64,000 nucleotides of DNA from Ampelomyces quisqualis (lineage: Eukaryota; Ascomycota; Dothideomycetes; Pleosporales; Phaeosphaeriaceae): positions 1,922,001 to 1,986,000 of the forward strand of contig JAGTXZ010000024.1 of assembly GCA_018398575.1 (NCBI GenBank), written 5' to 3'. The translations under genes and the position numbers were made by a program. Shown in pieces: positions 1 to 11,433 of the stretch. The notes beneath the pieces were generated by a model. It was given only the letters and a program-made list of their open reading frames with translations. It was not told the origin of the DNA and did no database searches. Numbering within the stretch: the first letter of the stretch is position 1; the number at the start of each line of letters is the position of its first letter.

Positions 1-2
1 CG

Positions 3-1988
3 AGCCCCGACTCCCTGCGCCAAAACCCCCTGCGCCGCCTTTCCTCGCTCTACGGGCGGCAGGGCGCGGGCTCCGACGCCGCGACGCCTGCTCGTGCGCG
101 GGCTCGGCTGTCGCGAGCACGATCTTCCCTCAGCTCCATGGCCGACTTCCTGCACAGCCGCCCCGCCATCCGCTCGCGCGCCACAGAGCCCGTGTATCGC
201 GTGGGCGTGCCGGCTGCCAGCGACGCCCCCCGCCCCCCGCCCAGACACAGCACCAGTGGCCGTGGCCCGTACCTCCCGCGCGTGCAGATACCCGACCTGG
301 ACCTGGATCTGGACCGCCTCTTGCGCAGTGCCTCGGCGGCAGAGCGGCCAGACACGCACAGGCCGCGATCGCTGGCGCCTCTCAGTCCGCTGCGACGAGA
401 CGGCAGGACGCTCCCCGCGCAACGGAGGCTGCGGAACATGATCAACCCGGCAAGAAGACGCCGGTCGCTGTGGGGCGACGACGACCACTTGGAGAACGTT
501 GAGCGGCTGCGCCGCGGCGAGGACCAGGCCGACGTGCTGTCACGACTGCTCTCGCTCGCCGCAGCAGCGACAGCAGCCTCGCTCGTCGGCGAGGATAACC
601 CGGCGGCGACGCGGGACGGCACCTTTGACATGTTCCTGCAGTCGCTGCAGAACGGCAGCATAGCGTCGGCCCTGAGGAACAACCAGGGAGACGACAGCGA
701 CAGCGCAGGAGGCAGTCCGCAGCCGCTGAACTTCTTCAGGATGTTCAGGTTTGGAAGCAACACCGACGACAGAAGCAGCAACAGGCGAGGCAGCCGTGGC
801 AGTGCATCGGGCAGCAGTCGTCAGGAGGCCGAGGAAGACGGCGAGGGGAGGATGGTGCCAATCATCATCGTAGGCATCAGGTCCATAAACCCAGGAAACA
901 CTGCCGGCCAGGATGACAGCAACATCCCGCCGTTCATTGATGCCCTCTCCAGCCTCCCTACGCCTCCCACCGCTCCAGGCGACAACCATCACGTCCTGCG
1001 CCCACCGCAGAACGGCACGCGCTTTAGCCACCGCAGACGTGCCTCCATGGGCGGCTTCAATTTCCCCTCCAACTACGACAGTCAGCGACACCATCGAGGG
1101 CACACGACCGAGCGCCAACCTTTCACCGAATCGCCCCCAGGTCCGCATCCTCCTCCCTCTACGCCAGCCACGACTTCTGCGCTATCGGCAGAGCCTTCCA
1201 GAGCCACCACACCCGCAACGTCAACCTCACCTCCCTCTCCCACTACACAGTCAGCCGCCCCGTCGCGGCGAGAAAGCTTCGTCCGACAAGCTGCCACGCC
1301 GACACTCGCGTCCACCGCCGAAGAGCCGCAGCCACAGCAGCGTCATCCCCGCCATCGCCGCATGAGCGAGTCCGATTTCACCAGATATGGAGCCGGTGCT
1401 CCCCGACGGAGAGGCGTGGTGGAACCAGACAACAACCCTGGAGAGGGTTCGCGAAGCTGGATCATCTACGTGCTAGGGGGCAGCTATCCGGAGAACCATC
1501 CCATTCTCACAACACCAAGCTTGTTCACAGATTCTCCCACATACGAGGACATGATGCTACTGTCCTCCATATTGGGACCGGCGAAACCTCCAGTTGCGAG
1601 CGAAGAAGACGTGGCCGCTGCACCTGGTCTTTACAGACTAAGACATGTTAGTGGCGTGCTCATGGCTGAGGCAGTCGAAGATGAGGAGACACTCAGTCTA
1701 GCCACCGATGCGCGTTGCTTAGTCTGTCTATGTGATTTCGAGGCAGACGAAGAAGCCAGGAAGCTGGTCAAGTGCGAGCATTTGTTCCACAAGGTTTGCA
1801 TTGACCAGGTGAGTCATCTGCCTCCGATAGAGAGGAGAGACACTAATTTGATCCAGTGGTTGACGACAGGCCGTAACTCGTGTCCTCTGTGTAGAGGTCA
1901 AGGTGTGGATGAGAAAGACAAAGACGAAGCTGGGTCAGCTGATCTAGCTGGTGCATCACCATCTGCTCAAGAAGTAGCTGCCGCATAG
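3..1988 (+). CDS. RING-H2 zinc-finger protein, probable E3 ubiquitin ligase (5' partial)
   Basis: The frame is open from base 3 with no stop, so the gene very likely starts left of the window; the ATG at 138 is only an internal Met candidate. The visible protein is long, low-complexity and rich in Ser, Pro and Arg, as in many fungal RING proteins. A C-terminal RING-H2 follows: CLVCLCDFEADEEARKLVKC, then EHLFHKVC and CPLC, giving the C-X2-C, C-X-H-X2-H-X2-C and C-X2-C ligands. An intron at 1809-1856 (48 bp; gtgagt donor, ctaat branch box, cag acceptor) splits the RING; its removal joins CIDQ to WLTTGRNSCPLC, which restores the usual spacing. Ubiquitin ligase activity is inferred from the RING. 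The substrate is unknown, and I see no clear membrane segment in the visible part. Confidence 0.85.
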   Translation, partial: SPDSLRQNPLRRLSSLYGRQGAGSDAATPARARARLSRARSSLSSMADFLHSRPAIRSRATEPVYRVGVPAASDAPRPPPRHSTSGRGPYLPRVQIPDLDLDLDRLLRSASAAERPDTHRPRSLAPLSPLRRDGRTLPAQRRLRNMINPARRRRSLWGDDDHLENVERLRRGEDQADVLSRLLSLAAAATAASLVGEDNPAATRDGTFDMFLQSLQNGSIASALRNNQGDDSDSAGGSPQPLNFFRMFRFGSNTDDRSSNRRGSRGSASGSSRQEAEEDGEGRMVPIIIVGIRSINPGNTAGQDDSNIPPFIDALSSLPTPPTAPGDNHHVLRPPQNGTRFSHRRRASMGGFNFPSNYDSQRHHRGHTTERQPFTESPPGPHPPPSTPATTSALSAEPSRATTPATSTSPPSPTTQSAAPSRRESFVRQAATPTLASTAEEPQPQQRHPRHRRMSESDFTRYGAGAPRRRGVVEPDNNPGEGSRSWIIYVLGGSYPENHPILTTPSLFTDSPTYEDMMLLSSILGPAKPPVASEEDVAAAPGLYRLRHVSGVLMAEAVEDEETLSLATDARCLVCLCDFEADEEARKLVKCEHLFHKVCIDQVSHLPPIERRDTNLIQWLTTGRNSCPLCRGQGVDEKDKDEAGSADLAGASPSAQEVAAA

Positions 1989-4900
1989 CCGCCATCACTT
2001 CTCCACCGATGAAAGAGCCCGTTCTAGTTCGGATATTCCTCGATATATACCCCGTTCTTCTTCCTCGTTTCCGTGGGAACAGACCCACCCGTTGGACATG
2101 AATGGTTCATATCCTCCTATCTCATCTCATACTTTGTCAATCCACAGGCCCATATCTATCACAATCCCGTCATTCTTTCTCTCGGAGTTTCAGGCAGTCA
2201 TGAGGCAAATCAGGCATCGAATCCATCACATAGCGGACAGGGCGTCATACATGGGGCGGACGTTACTAGGGCCCAGCATGCCAACGACGTTGATGAACTT
2301 TTCTTGTGTATAAGCGTCAGGATAGGACTGGATGCTGTTCGTGAGCATACGGATTTACGATGCTGCCGCATTAATCAGCGAGCAAGCGCGACAGAGTAAT
2401 GACACATAATTGAAACTGCGACACCATCTTGATCACCAACATGAAGACGCTTTGATGTTACCGTGGAGGGCTTCTTCGAGCGACGCTGCATAGGACATGA
2501 TACGAAAGGCCTTGACCCCAGGTCTCGCGATATTGTACAGTCTAGGCGTGAGCGCCCAAGGATTGGCTCCAGGATACTACCCGTGACAGCCGCCCGGTTG
2601 AACCCCGGGCGCCTGGGTCGCTGGATATCCGCCGCTTGCCGGAGGCGTAAGCCCGCGCAAGTCGATGTTGTGCGCGAGTAGATGTCACCAAGGTGTTCTG
2701 TGTTTGTCCATGATACGGACCCAAACTAGATGTATCGACCGAGCCGTAGAGCCTGTCGGAGATTGCATGAGCGATGAGCTGATTCTTATTACGGTGTCGA
2801 TCACATGGGCAAAGTGGTCGCCTTTGGACTAGGGGGTCTTTGCGACGGGCGCGACTTCCTGTGTTGTTGAAACGGGAAAGAGCCATGATTGCTTCCATGG
2901 CAGCTGCGCTAGTGATGAAAAACACAACACCACAATCGATTCTCATCCTGATTCTACTCAGCATCCGTGGTACCTCCCAAACCACATGCCCATGACGGAA
3001 AGCAACGTTTTCCCAAGCCAGTGCCATCTCAGGAGGGGACAGAGGCATGAAGGCACCTGGCACCACCCACACACATCTGGAATACCAAAGCCTCACGTCA
3101 CGTCAAATCATATCATGCTCATGGACTTCAATCAGCCTCGTGCGGAATCGCATGTTAATGCGACCGTAATCTTGCCACCTTGGACGAGCGTTTCCCAAGG
3201 CGAGTGGTGTTATGCTCGTCACAGCCTGGCCGCGATTCTGCCAGGTATTTTTCTGCACGGAGCGCGTCATGCGAGGACAGCCAGTCAGAGGAATCCACCT
3301 AGCCCACCGTCAGCTGGGCGTCAGATGGTCGATTATGCTTCATTATCGAAAACTCACAGATCCCCTGTAATGCTTTGTCGGAGCCGGGAGGATACAAGCA
3401 CAGGAGCAGCCGAGAGTCTCAACTCCAGACTCATCATTTGTTGCAGACCCAATCTCTGAGGTTTGCGGAAGGCCAAAACCCTGCGTCCCTCACACGTGGG
3501 CCCCGTTGTGATGGAGAGGCTGCATCTTGGAATGATCTTGGGCCACTGGTAGTAAACCATGTCCAACAACAACCCCACACGCTAAGACTCACATGTCGCG
3601 CTCCAGCTCACTGGGGACAGCGCGGGTTGAGTTGCGCGCTATGAGCAGATGTGCATACAAGCCAGTAAGCATGCTGGCCATGCCGTCCGCAGTCGGCATG
3701 TTGCTGAGCAGTGCATCGAGGCCGCGGCATGCTTTGCGAAAACGTTCATGTCCAGCGTTGCGCCAGACGTCGCACAACACACCCTGAGTTTGTCAATTGT
3801 GGGCCAATCGAAGGAGCGGTGCAGGAAGGCGACATGGTGTTGTGTCAGTCAACGACAGGTGTAGGATGCGTAACCTGCATGAATGATGACGTACAGAACG
3901 GCACGGTCTGCTGCTGTGCTACTATCAACCTAACAGTCTCGAGGAGTGAGATCACAGCATTCAAGCCCGATTACCGTGCCTGGACCAGGCAGCAAATACA
4001 TAGCATCTGTACAACAACCCAGGTCTCACTATCTCAAGCCCCTGACGCCCATGACTGGGACATTGCAGTCACCTGAGCAGCTCTACAACTTGCCAGGCGG
4101 CTGACTATAGCCGCAGTTCAGCATTTCACATTCAACACACGACAGACAAGTGTTTCTCGGCTTCTCCAAGACACAACCTAGTCGTTGAACCCTGCAGGCG
4201 GAACGCGCGCCGTATATGTCAGTCTCAATACCGAGGGCTTCCAATATGCGCGCGCCAGGCCAGGCAGTTGATTGGCCCAACTTTGGTCATTTTCCCACCC
4301 TACCTTATTATTGCACATCTCTCCGCATCAAGCCAACGGTAACGTCGGTGTGCAGATGCTGCAGCCACGAAACTGCACGTCTTGCCGGGCTACCAAGGTC
4401 ACGGGATAGGGGCTGAAGTCGAGCACACCGAATTGGTTAGCACACACCAACGCGCTCTTCTCGAAACCAGGCTTTTTTCTTCTACCGTCAACGGCTCACG
4501 TTGACTCAGTCACAAAGGAATTGATGGCGCGGGCAGGGTAGGGTGGCTCAATGCGGTCTGCTCAGCTACCCGCCTCCGGCAAACGGCATTTCAATCGGTA
4601 TCTTCCATGCAAGTACTCCGTGCTTCGAACACTTTGATAAAGCTCCAACGTTCAAAGTATCCACCCGGACAATATTGTGCATCGGAGCAAGTCCCGTTTT
4701 TGGAGAGCAAACTGATAAAATCCTGAGCCTGCCACCTATAGGGGGCTATATTCGATGGCGCCTCTACGCGCTTTCGAGTAAGGGCCCTCGACTGGTGGCG
4801 CTTTTCAAGTGCGAGCACTAACTCCAAATGCCGCTCTCAGCCCAGCGACCTTCCTCACAGTGCACGTCATTCGCTGATGCTGGCGTCCGTAGTGCCTCGC

Positions 4901-5931
4901 TGAACGCCCCACTCTCATCTGCACGAATGCCGTGTGAATTGCGTGGGCCCGGTGCGCATCATCTCCGAGTCTGCTGTCACTTTCTGCTGGCGTCGGGACC
5001 CACTGCAGCAACAGCGATCAGCGTAGAATAGAGCAACGATTGCAAATGAGAAGCCTCCATGAAAGCCATGCCTGCACGCCTAATCGCGTTGACAGGTGGA
5101 ATAAGCCACTAGGTACCGAGAAGCCATCAGTACAGAGTCACAGACGGCATCTGGGAGCGAGAACTCCGTGGGCAGGCCTACGCTTTGCTTCCTAGCCCTC
5201 CTTGTGAATGTGAATATCGACACTGTGGACCAATCCGCACGGTCGCAGCCAAACCTCATGAAAGGAATCAAGGGGTGCGTCTTGCGTTGAACTAATCCAG
5301 AACACCGCGAAAAGCGGAAACGTTCAAACCAACGTCTTGCTTTTTCCCTTTATTTGCACTCCCGCTTGCTGCTGCAGACGTCTGATGAACATTCAAATTG
5401 TACGTTCCTGGCATCTAGCATTGTGCTTTTGTCCGAGCTTAATGGATGGCTTCCGTCACGGGCCAGTTCTCACACAACCTCTAATTACGGCTGCTGTGCT
5501 CTTTCTCCAGCGTCGTCCAGTTTCAAGCTAGCACAGCATCTGCCTTCAACGTCAGCACTGTGTTGCGCCGCAATTCCACCTTGCTCCGTGGGAGCTGGAG
5601 TGTCGAGACTCCATCGCGCATTTATAGCCGCTTGGTTGACGCTGCTAGCAAGGGCCCCAACACCCGCCGGAACCAAGTGCATATTCTCAAGTACTGCCTC
5701 AGCCTGCGTGCTTTGGTCATAACTCATGTACCCTCGAATTCGTTTTTACACCCCTACAACACACTGTTCCTGATCCCCTGCCGCGGAGCCATTGTCAAAC
5801 ACGGACGATCGACCTCGAATCCCTGCACCCCAGGATCTGAATGACGTTGATCACCCTACGGCGAGCCTTCCGTCACCATCAAGTATCAGTATCACTCAAT
5901 CTTTGCGCCTGTTCTACAACAACGCGTAGCC
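1989..5931. other. Long gene-poor region between the RING gene and the Zn2Cys6 gene
   Basis: About 3.9 kb with no gene I can name. It must hold the RING gene 3' UTR and the promoter and leader of the regulator at 5932. Reading frames of 60-185 codons exist on both strands, but most lack an ATG or family features. One minus-strand stretch near 3434-3879 looks more protein-like and is listed separately. I found no tandem repeat, tRNA or transposon ends. Confidence 0.5.
3434..3879 (-). CDS. Possible small or eroded gene, unknown function
   Basis: Weak candidate. Minus-strand pieces 3875-3879 upward, 3593-3783 and 3434-3545 can be joined by two introns: 3784-3874 (gttacg donor, ctcag acceptor) and 3546-3592 (gtgagt donor, accag acceptor). 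The result is a continuous frame ending in TGA at 3434. The peptide contains DVWRNAGHERFRKACRGLDA and MASMLTGLYAHLLIARN, amphipathic and with ordinary composition, but I recognise no family. An in-frame ATG (TTC ATG CAG) sits just before the first donor; upstream of it the frame is open for about 30 codons, then a TAA. It could be a real small gene, the tail of a decayed one, or chance. Confidence 0.2.
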
Positions 5932-8399
5932 ATGTCTGGATACTATCCTGGCCACAACATTCCGCCTCAGTTCTACAGTGCCGATCCCAATGCAACTGCG
6001 AACCCGAATATTCAACATGCGCCACCCATAATGATGCCGCAGGGCTCCTACGCACCAGGACTACCAGACAATCCATTTCCTCCAGGAGCTCCTGGCCCAT
6101 TCTTACAATGCACACATCCTAACCTGCAATCGGGCTTTGTGGACCAATTTGAGGATGTCCCGGGGTCAGTAAGTTCTGCACAGGGCTCAGATGCTCGCGC
6201 GCGAAAACGGCCAGTTCCAGGAGAACAAGTGAAACATCGCAGGACGAGAAGTGGTTGTTTTACTTGCAGGCAGCGAAGGGTCAAGGTGAATGCGCATCGG
6301 CAGGTGTGAAAGCTCTGCGCTAACATGTTGGCAGTGCGACGAAAGTCACCCCATTTGTGAGCGTGAGTTCCCATCTTGCCCTCTGAGGTCTGGCACGATC
6401 TGACAGTATTGGAAACAGGATGTCGTAAGGGGAACCGTGAATGCATCTATCCAGATACACAGTCTTCTCAAAAGCCCTCCCGCAGTGGATCAAAGTCGGG
6501 CAGACCGAATGTCGCGGATGATGCATCATCACCAGAAGATGGCGATGAAGACGACAGAGACCGGTTACCGCCTATTCTGGACGAAGAAGAGGAGGATTAC
6601 GACTACGATGATGGTCTCATGTCAGGAAGCCAGGACCTGCGTGATTCTTCACACACGCCAGGATCATTTCTTGACCAAAGTACGTCACCTTCTACCGAGG
6701 CTTCATCGACTGTTTCTCCAACTGCACGACCCCCTCTGTCACGGAAGGGTAGTGCGCAAACTTCCAAACTCGTGCCATCTATCAAAAGTACCTCGTCAAA
6801 AAATCTGGACGTTCAATTCTACCTGGACTACTTCCGTAATCACATCACGATACACCACTATTCACTCAAACGCGACACACACAACTTCCTCAAAGGGGAC
6901 TTCCTGGCTCACGCAATGAAGTTTGAGCCTCTCAAATATGCGGTAGCCGGATACGCGGCTTATTTCCACACTCTCTCCCAGCCAGACGGACGCATGTCTA
7001 CATTTCTACATTTCTACAATGAATCCGTTTCGAGACTGAGGTCCACCATCACGAAGAACAAAAAGCAAGGTCTCGCAACTTTTCTGACGATCCTACAGTT
7101 AGCAAGCATCGAGGTAGGCATTTCTACTGACACCTCCTCCATAGTCGCTAACGCAAGACAATAGGAAATGCTTGGTGACTGGGTCAATCTTATGGGTCAT
7201 CAGAAAGCTGCTTTTGACATGCTCACAAGACTTTACACACCAAAAAGCATCACGCAGTCAGATTTCCTGCTCAAGGTCAGCCTTTGGTACATCCGCTTCG
7301 ATCTCTTTGTCGGTTTTCAATCCGGGGGCGAGGCCGTACTTAGCAGAGACTGGTTCAAAGCCGCACATGAGTGCCATGTACAAAAGGTTCGCGACAACCC
7401 CGACAATCTGGGCGTCAAGTACGAGGAACGTTTTGCATACTCGCGACTAGTAGCAAAGGACTCGAACGATCTATTCGCACGAACACAAAAGGGTCTCATC
7501 AGTCCGCAGGACTTTATGGCACAATTACCGGTAATGCGACAGAGAGTGGACAGCTTGCACTCTGATATACCCGCAGAGTTGATAGATCCGCAACACATGG
7601 TGAAAAACATGCCCGGAGAAGCGGACGCCGATGACATTGTCAACCCTTACGAGCCCAACGTCATGTGGAAAGACGCTCTGTACACGACTAATTTCCTAAA
7701 GCTAGATATATGGGGAATTGAGTTCATGTTCAGCATTTCAGAAGCTATGGCTTTACGCAGATCTCCTGGTCCGGAGATGATGAGCAAGGCATATCAGGCA
7801 GTACAATTGTTCGAAGCCATGTGCGCCTATCCTGGGTCACCGAAAGGGATGTTGCTTGAGGCTCAAGTCAGTTTCGCGATTGCCATTTTATTTCTTCCAA
7901 AGGACCAGAAGACGACGCAATGGTGTCGGCGGACATTTGCAAAAATCGAAGCATCTGGGTGAGTAAAGACAAAGCTGGCGTGAAGTTCACTAAGCTGTTC
8001 ACGACGATGGGCTTAGCGCGAGAACTAACACAATACAGATACATCTATTCAGATGTCCTTCGCAACCGTATGCTTGAGTCAATGGGTGCCGGTCCGTCAG
8101 ACTGGTGGCTCCCACATGATGAGGCCTGCCCAGCAATCATCCGTTCTACCAAAGATTTCATCAAGGAGAGAACGACAGCACCCAAAGACCAGGTGTCTGA
8201 CGATCTTCGAGAGATGAGGGGTATCTTCAGCTCCCTGACCATGTCCAACTCACCATCTTCCGACACAATGACGGTAACCAGCGCAGACGGCGCCGCATCC
8301 GTCATGTCAGGCGGGTCGCCCGATTGGGCCTCAGGGTGCAGCAGCGATCGCAGGTCGTCGAACGCAGAGACCCACGGATCACAGTACAAGGCCCAATAA
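5932..8399 (+). CDS. Zn2Cys6 (fungal binuclear cluster) transcription factor
   Basis: Five exons: 5932-6285, 6335-6362, 6419-7113, 7165-7958, 8039-8399; 743 residues. The zinc cluster is cut by two introns and includes a 28-nt exon. After splicing, Cys109, 112, 119, 126, 129 and 136 show the C-X2-C-X6-C-X6-C-X2-C-X6-C pattern, preceded by basic KHRRTRSG. An acidic, Asp/Glu-rich linker follows (about residues 155-185), then Ser/Thr-rich sequence. A mostly helical C-terminal half begins near FYLDYFRNHITIHHYSL, as in the fungal-specific regulatory domains of this class. It should act in the nucleus as a DNA-binding regulator; its targets cannot be read from sequence. The start at 5932 is the first ATG of the frame. 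The 3.9 kb upstream gap may be a large control region. Confidence 0.9.
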
Positions 8400-9456
8400 C
8401 GGTAAACGATTCACAAACAACGCTCGTCGTTCCCCGCCGTTGTACCAGCACGACACGTACCCACTCTCATGGATGACGAACATGTGCGCATCTGAAACCA
8501 CTCTATCCGACGCATTCAGCCCTGTCCCGCCCGATCGCGATCGCCCTGGCAGACAGGCATCCGAGAAGCTCCCCGTGTCACGTCGTCCAACAACAACGCA
8601 CAACAGCCGTGTCGGTGCAACTGCTTCGCACCCAGACTTGCCCGCAAAAGGCAACACGTAGCGAAACACGGCGCATTCTCGACTCGACGTCGTGTCACTT
8701 CATTCCCAACGTTGTTGCAATATCCCGTCAATCAATCCTCGCCGCGCCTGCCATCACAGCACCGTACCTGGGCTGCCCGGGAAAATCGCCCAAAAGAAAA
8801 ACACTTCATCCTCGTCGCTGCACGTGGGCTCGAGATGGATATATCATATACCTACCCTAGAGATATATCTTCCCATTTTGTTCTCTTCAGAGCGGACATG
8901 CATGGCCACGGCGTTATGGGGCCCAAGCACAGAGATGGGTGCGAGTTGGACTCAAAACGTCGTTTGTTTCCCCTTTGCATGTTTCGCCTGCGAACTTTTT
9001 TTTTTTTTTTTTTTTTTTTTGGCTGGTACATTTGTCTAGGTAGTAGACCATGTCAGCTGGAAAGAAAAGTTGGCACGTCTTGTGTACTACCGCATTGTTC
9101 TGATGCTGAGCTGGCGTAGATGGCTTGATGCGCGGCTGGCTGTCACATGGAATAGGGAGTGGGGACTGGCAGGGTAGCCAGAAAGATATTCCAAATAATC
9201 ACCACGGGAAGTTCACAGACTGAGTTACGTGCTGTGCTCATGGGGCTTGACCACCGACATGAGAAGGAAGTATGTGGCCATGCTAGACGTGCAAAATAAC
9301 ATGTATGATTGTCAATAGTGTCCTCGCAGCGCACTCCTTTGTCTATACTAAATTACAAAGCCCGTAGTCACCAGCTCGTGCCTAACGCTTGAACGCCCCC
9401 AACTAGTACAACCCCCATTGCACTCTTCAGTACTCGATCCCAATTCCTGAAACGTC
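8400..9456. other. Convergent 3' intergenic region
   Basis: Lies between two genes that end towards each other, the Zn2Cys6 factor and GLO3. It should hold both 3' UTRs. It contains a 24-T run (listed separately) and a gatatatc-rich stretch near 8838-8870. No gene seen. Confidence 0.6.
8997..9020. repeat. Poly(T) tract, 24 bases
   Basis: Uninterrupted T run in the convergent intergenic space. It may be a mononucleotide microsatellite or the mark of a retroposed poly(A) tail on the minus strand. I see no retroposon body or target-site duplication next to it. Confidence 0.9.
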
Positions 9457-11130
9457 CTACGAGTTCAAATAGTTCCTGACCGCGCCTTGCAACTTGTTCG
9501 CGCCTTCTCCTAGCATGCTCGTCAGATTCTCCAGGTCGTCGCCGGCTGTGATGCCGAATTTGCGGACAAAGTCTTTGGCAGCAGTTTCGAGGTCGCCGTA
9601 GTCTTCTTCGGCCATGTCGTCTTCGGGACGGCCAAAGTATGCGTTGGAGGAGATGGAGGTAGCGCCTTCGAAGCCTGTTCCCTCTGTTAGTATGCTGCGT
9701 AATGTGAACTGGGACGTGGGTAGTTGCAACGTACCTGATAGCCTCTCCTTAGCGGCCGATGTAGCAGACGGATCGTATGCATTTCTGCCAAAGAATTCGT
9801 CGCTGGATATGCCCTTTTGCGTACCGAACTTGTCGCGTGCATACTTCTCGCCATCGTCTTGTGCGGACTTGCCTACGCTGCCGAAGCCGCCCATCTTCTT
9901 TGCTTGTTGGGCTGCGGGCTTCTTGCCTGCACCGACTTGACCGAAGCCGAGACGTGCGACGCCCATGCCTAGTCTCTCCATGTCCTGGCTTGATCGTTCG
10001 GGCTTGGCGGTTGAGCCAAAGCCGCCGCGGGGAGGAGATACGGGGGTAGGCGATGCAATGGTGGAGGCTTCGGATGCCTTTGACTTTGATGCAGCAGCGG
10101 CTTCGGCGGCTTCGGCGTCGGGGTCGTAGCCCAACTTCTCGATGCGCTCGGCTTCTTCTCGTGCTTTGCGCTCGGCTTCCTCAAAGTCTAGCCCGCCATC
10201 TGCTGGGACGACCTTCTTCGCCCCGAGACCCTTCTTCTTTGCGCCCAGAATGTTTTTCTTTGGCGCGGCGCCTGCAGTAGTTTTCCGTACCGCGGGCTTT
10301 ACAGCCGGAACAACGGCTGGTGTTGCATCAGAACCTCCGGCGAGCGGCGACTTGGGGCGTTCGGTCGCATTGCCGTTGGCACCGGGCTTCAAGAAAGGTG
10401 ATGCTGCGCGCGGTGTGCCAGTGCGTGAAGGTGGGTTCGAGGGACGCTTGATGGTGGGCTTATCCCATGAAGAGAAGAAGTCGTCATCGTCACCCGCCGG
10501 AGTGCTGGTGCCGTCGCTACCTGTCGCGTCGGTGGCGTCTGTTATCACGACTTCATCAGGGTAGCTGAGTCGCAGCCACGTTAGCCAAATGCTCGGAATG
10601 TGTAGAGAGCTTCGGGGATGACGTACAGCCTGGCATCTGCGGCACAGCGCCTTACTAGTTCCTCCTTGTACTTGGTCGCCGCATTGCTGGTGTATTTGGC
10701 CTTGTGGTCCTTGCTGGCGAGCGCTGCTGAACCACCGTGTGATTGGAAGTACTTGGTCGCACTTTCGTTGCCGCCCATTTTGAAGATACGTAATTGATCC
10801 CATTGCCAGACTGTCATACATCAGCGCCTGTAAAAGCCGTGCTTGTGCCCTCGGAAGGCCGGGGACAGCGTACTGTCGAGGTTGGTGGACCGCACGAAGG
10901 AGATATGGACACCCATGTTACGGTGATTCGAGGAGCAATCGAGACACAGATAGATGCCAAAAGGTACCGAACTCCATGTTGGATTCTTTGCGCCGCAGTC
11001 GAAACATATCTACATTGTTGTCAACACCTATTGACCGCCCCTCCCTGTTCAAGGAGCCCACCTTGTTCGCCGGCTTCGCCTTCAGCTTAGCAAAGATGTT
11101 TTGCGACTGCGTCTTTGTCGCGAGCGCCAT
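9457..11130 (-). CDS. GLO3: ADP-ribosylation factor GTPase-activating protein, Glo3 type
   Basis: Exons on the minus strand: 11062-11130, 10874-11009, 10627-10810, 9735-10564, 9457-9674; 478 residues. The N-terminal ArfGAP zinc finger is clear: CFDCGAKNP, then CLDC at C-X2-C-X16-C-X2-C (Cys25, 28, 45, 48), then HRNMGVHISFVRS with the arginine finger and WQWDQLRIFKMGGN. The middle is disordered and Ala/Pro/Lys-rich. Near the C-terminus, the joined sequence around ERLSGFEGATSISSNAYFG is the repeat typical of Glo3/ArfGAP2-3. Known role of the family: GTP hydrolysis on Arf1 in COPI vesicle traffic between Golgi and ER. The last intron, 9675-9734, is 60 bp and has no in-frame stop. The start ATG lies 303 bp from the decayed gene on the other strand. 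Confidence 0.93.
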
Positions 11131-11433
11131 GGTGGAAATGGTGTAGGAATGAAGTGTCGCCTTGTGGAATAGGAGGCCGAGTGTTGGGGTGGAGATATCT
11201 TGGCGATGTTCGGGAGTGTATTCTGGCCGCAACGGCAGCGGCAGCACGTGATGACGGCGCCATCCCATCTTCCCTTCCATTACGCGCCCTCGGCGAACAG
11301 CGTGGGGGACATCTCAGTGACCAGTCTCCGTTACCTTAGAAGCACGAAGAATTCTAAGAGGCGGTTCTCGACAGCAAGCCTCTCTCCTCTACTCTATCTG
11401 CCCAGTTGATTAGAATACTCCTCAAAGCAGACG

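Noticed and set aside
2542..3096. 184-codon minus-strand open frame
   Set aside because: Starts with GTG, no family features, and overlaps the presumed RING 3' flank. In-frame ATGs give only arbitrary fragments.
8997..9020. Retroposon tail
   Set aside because: A 24-T run alone; no element body, no target-site duplication.
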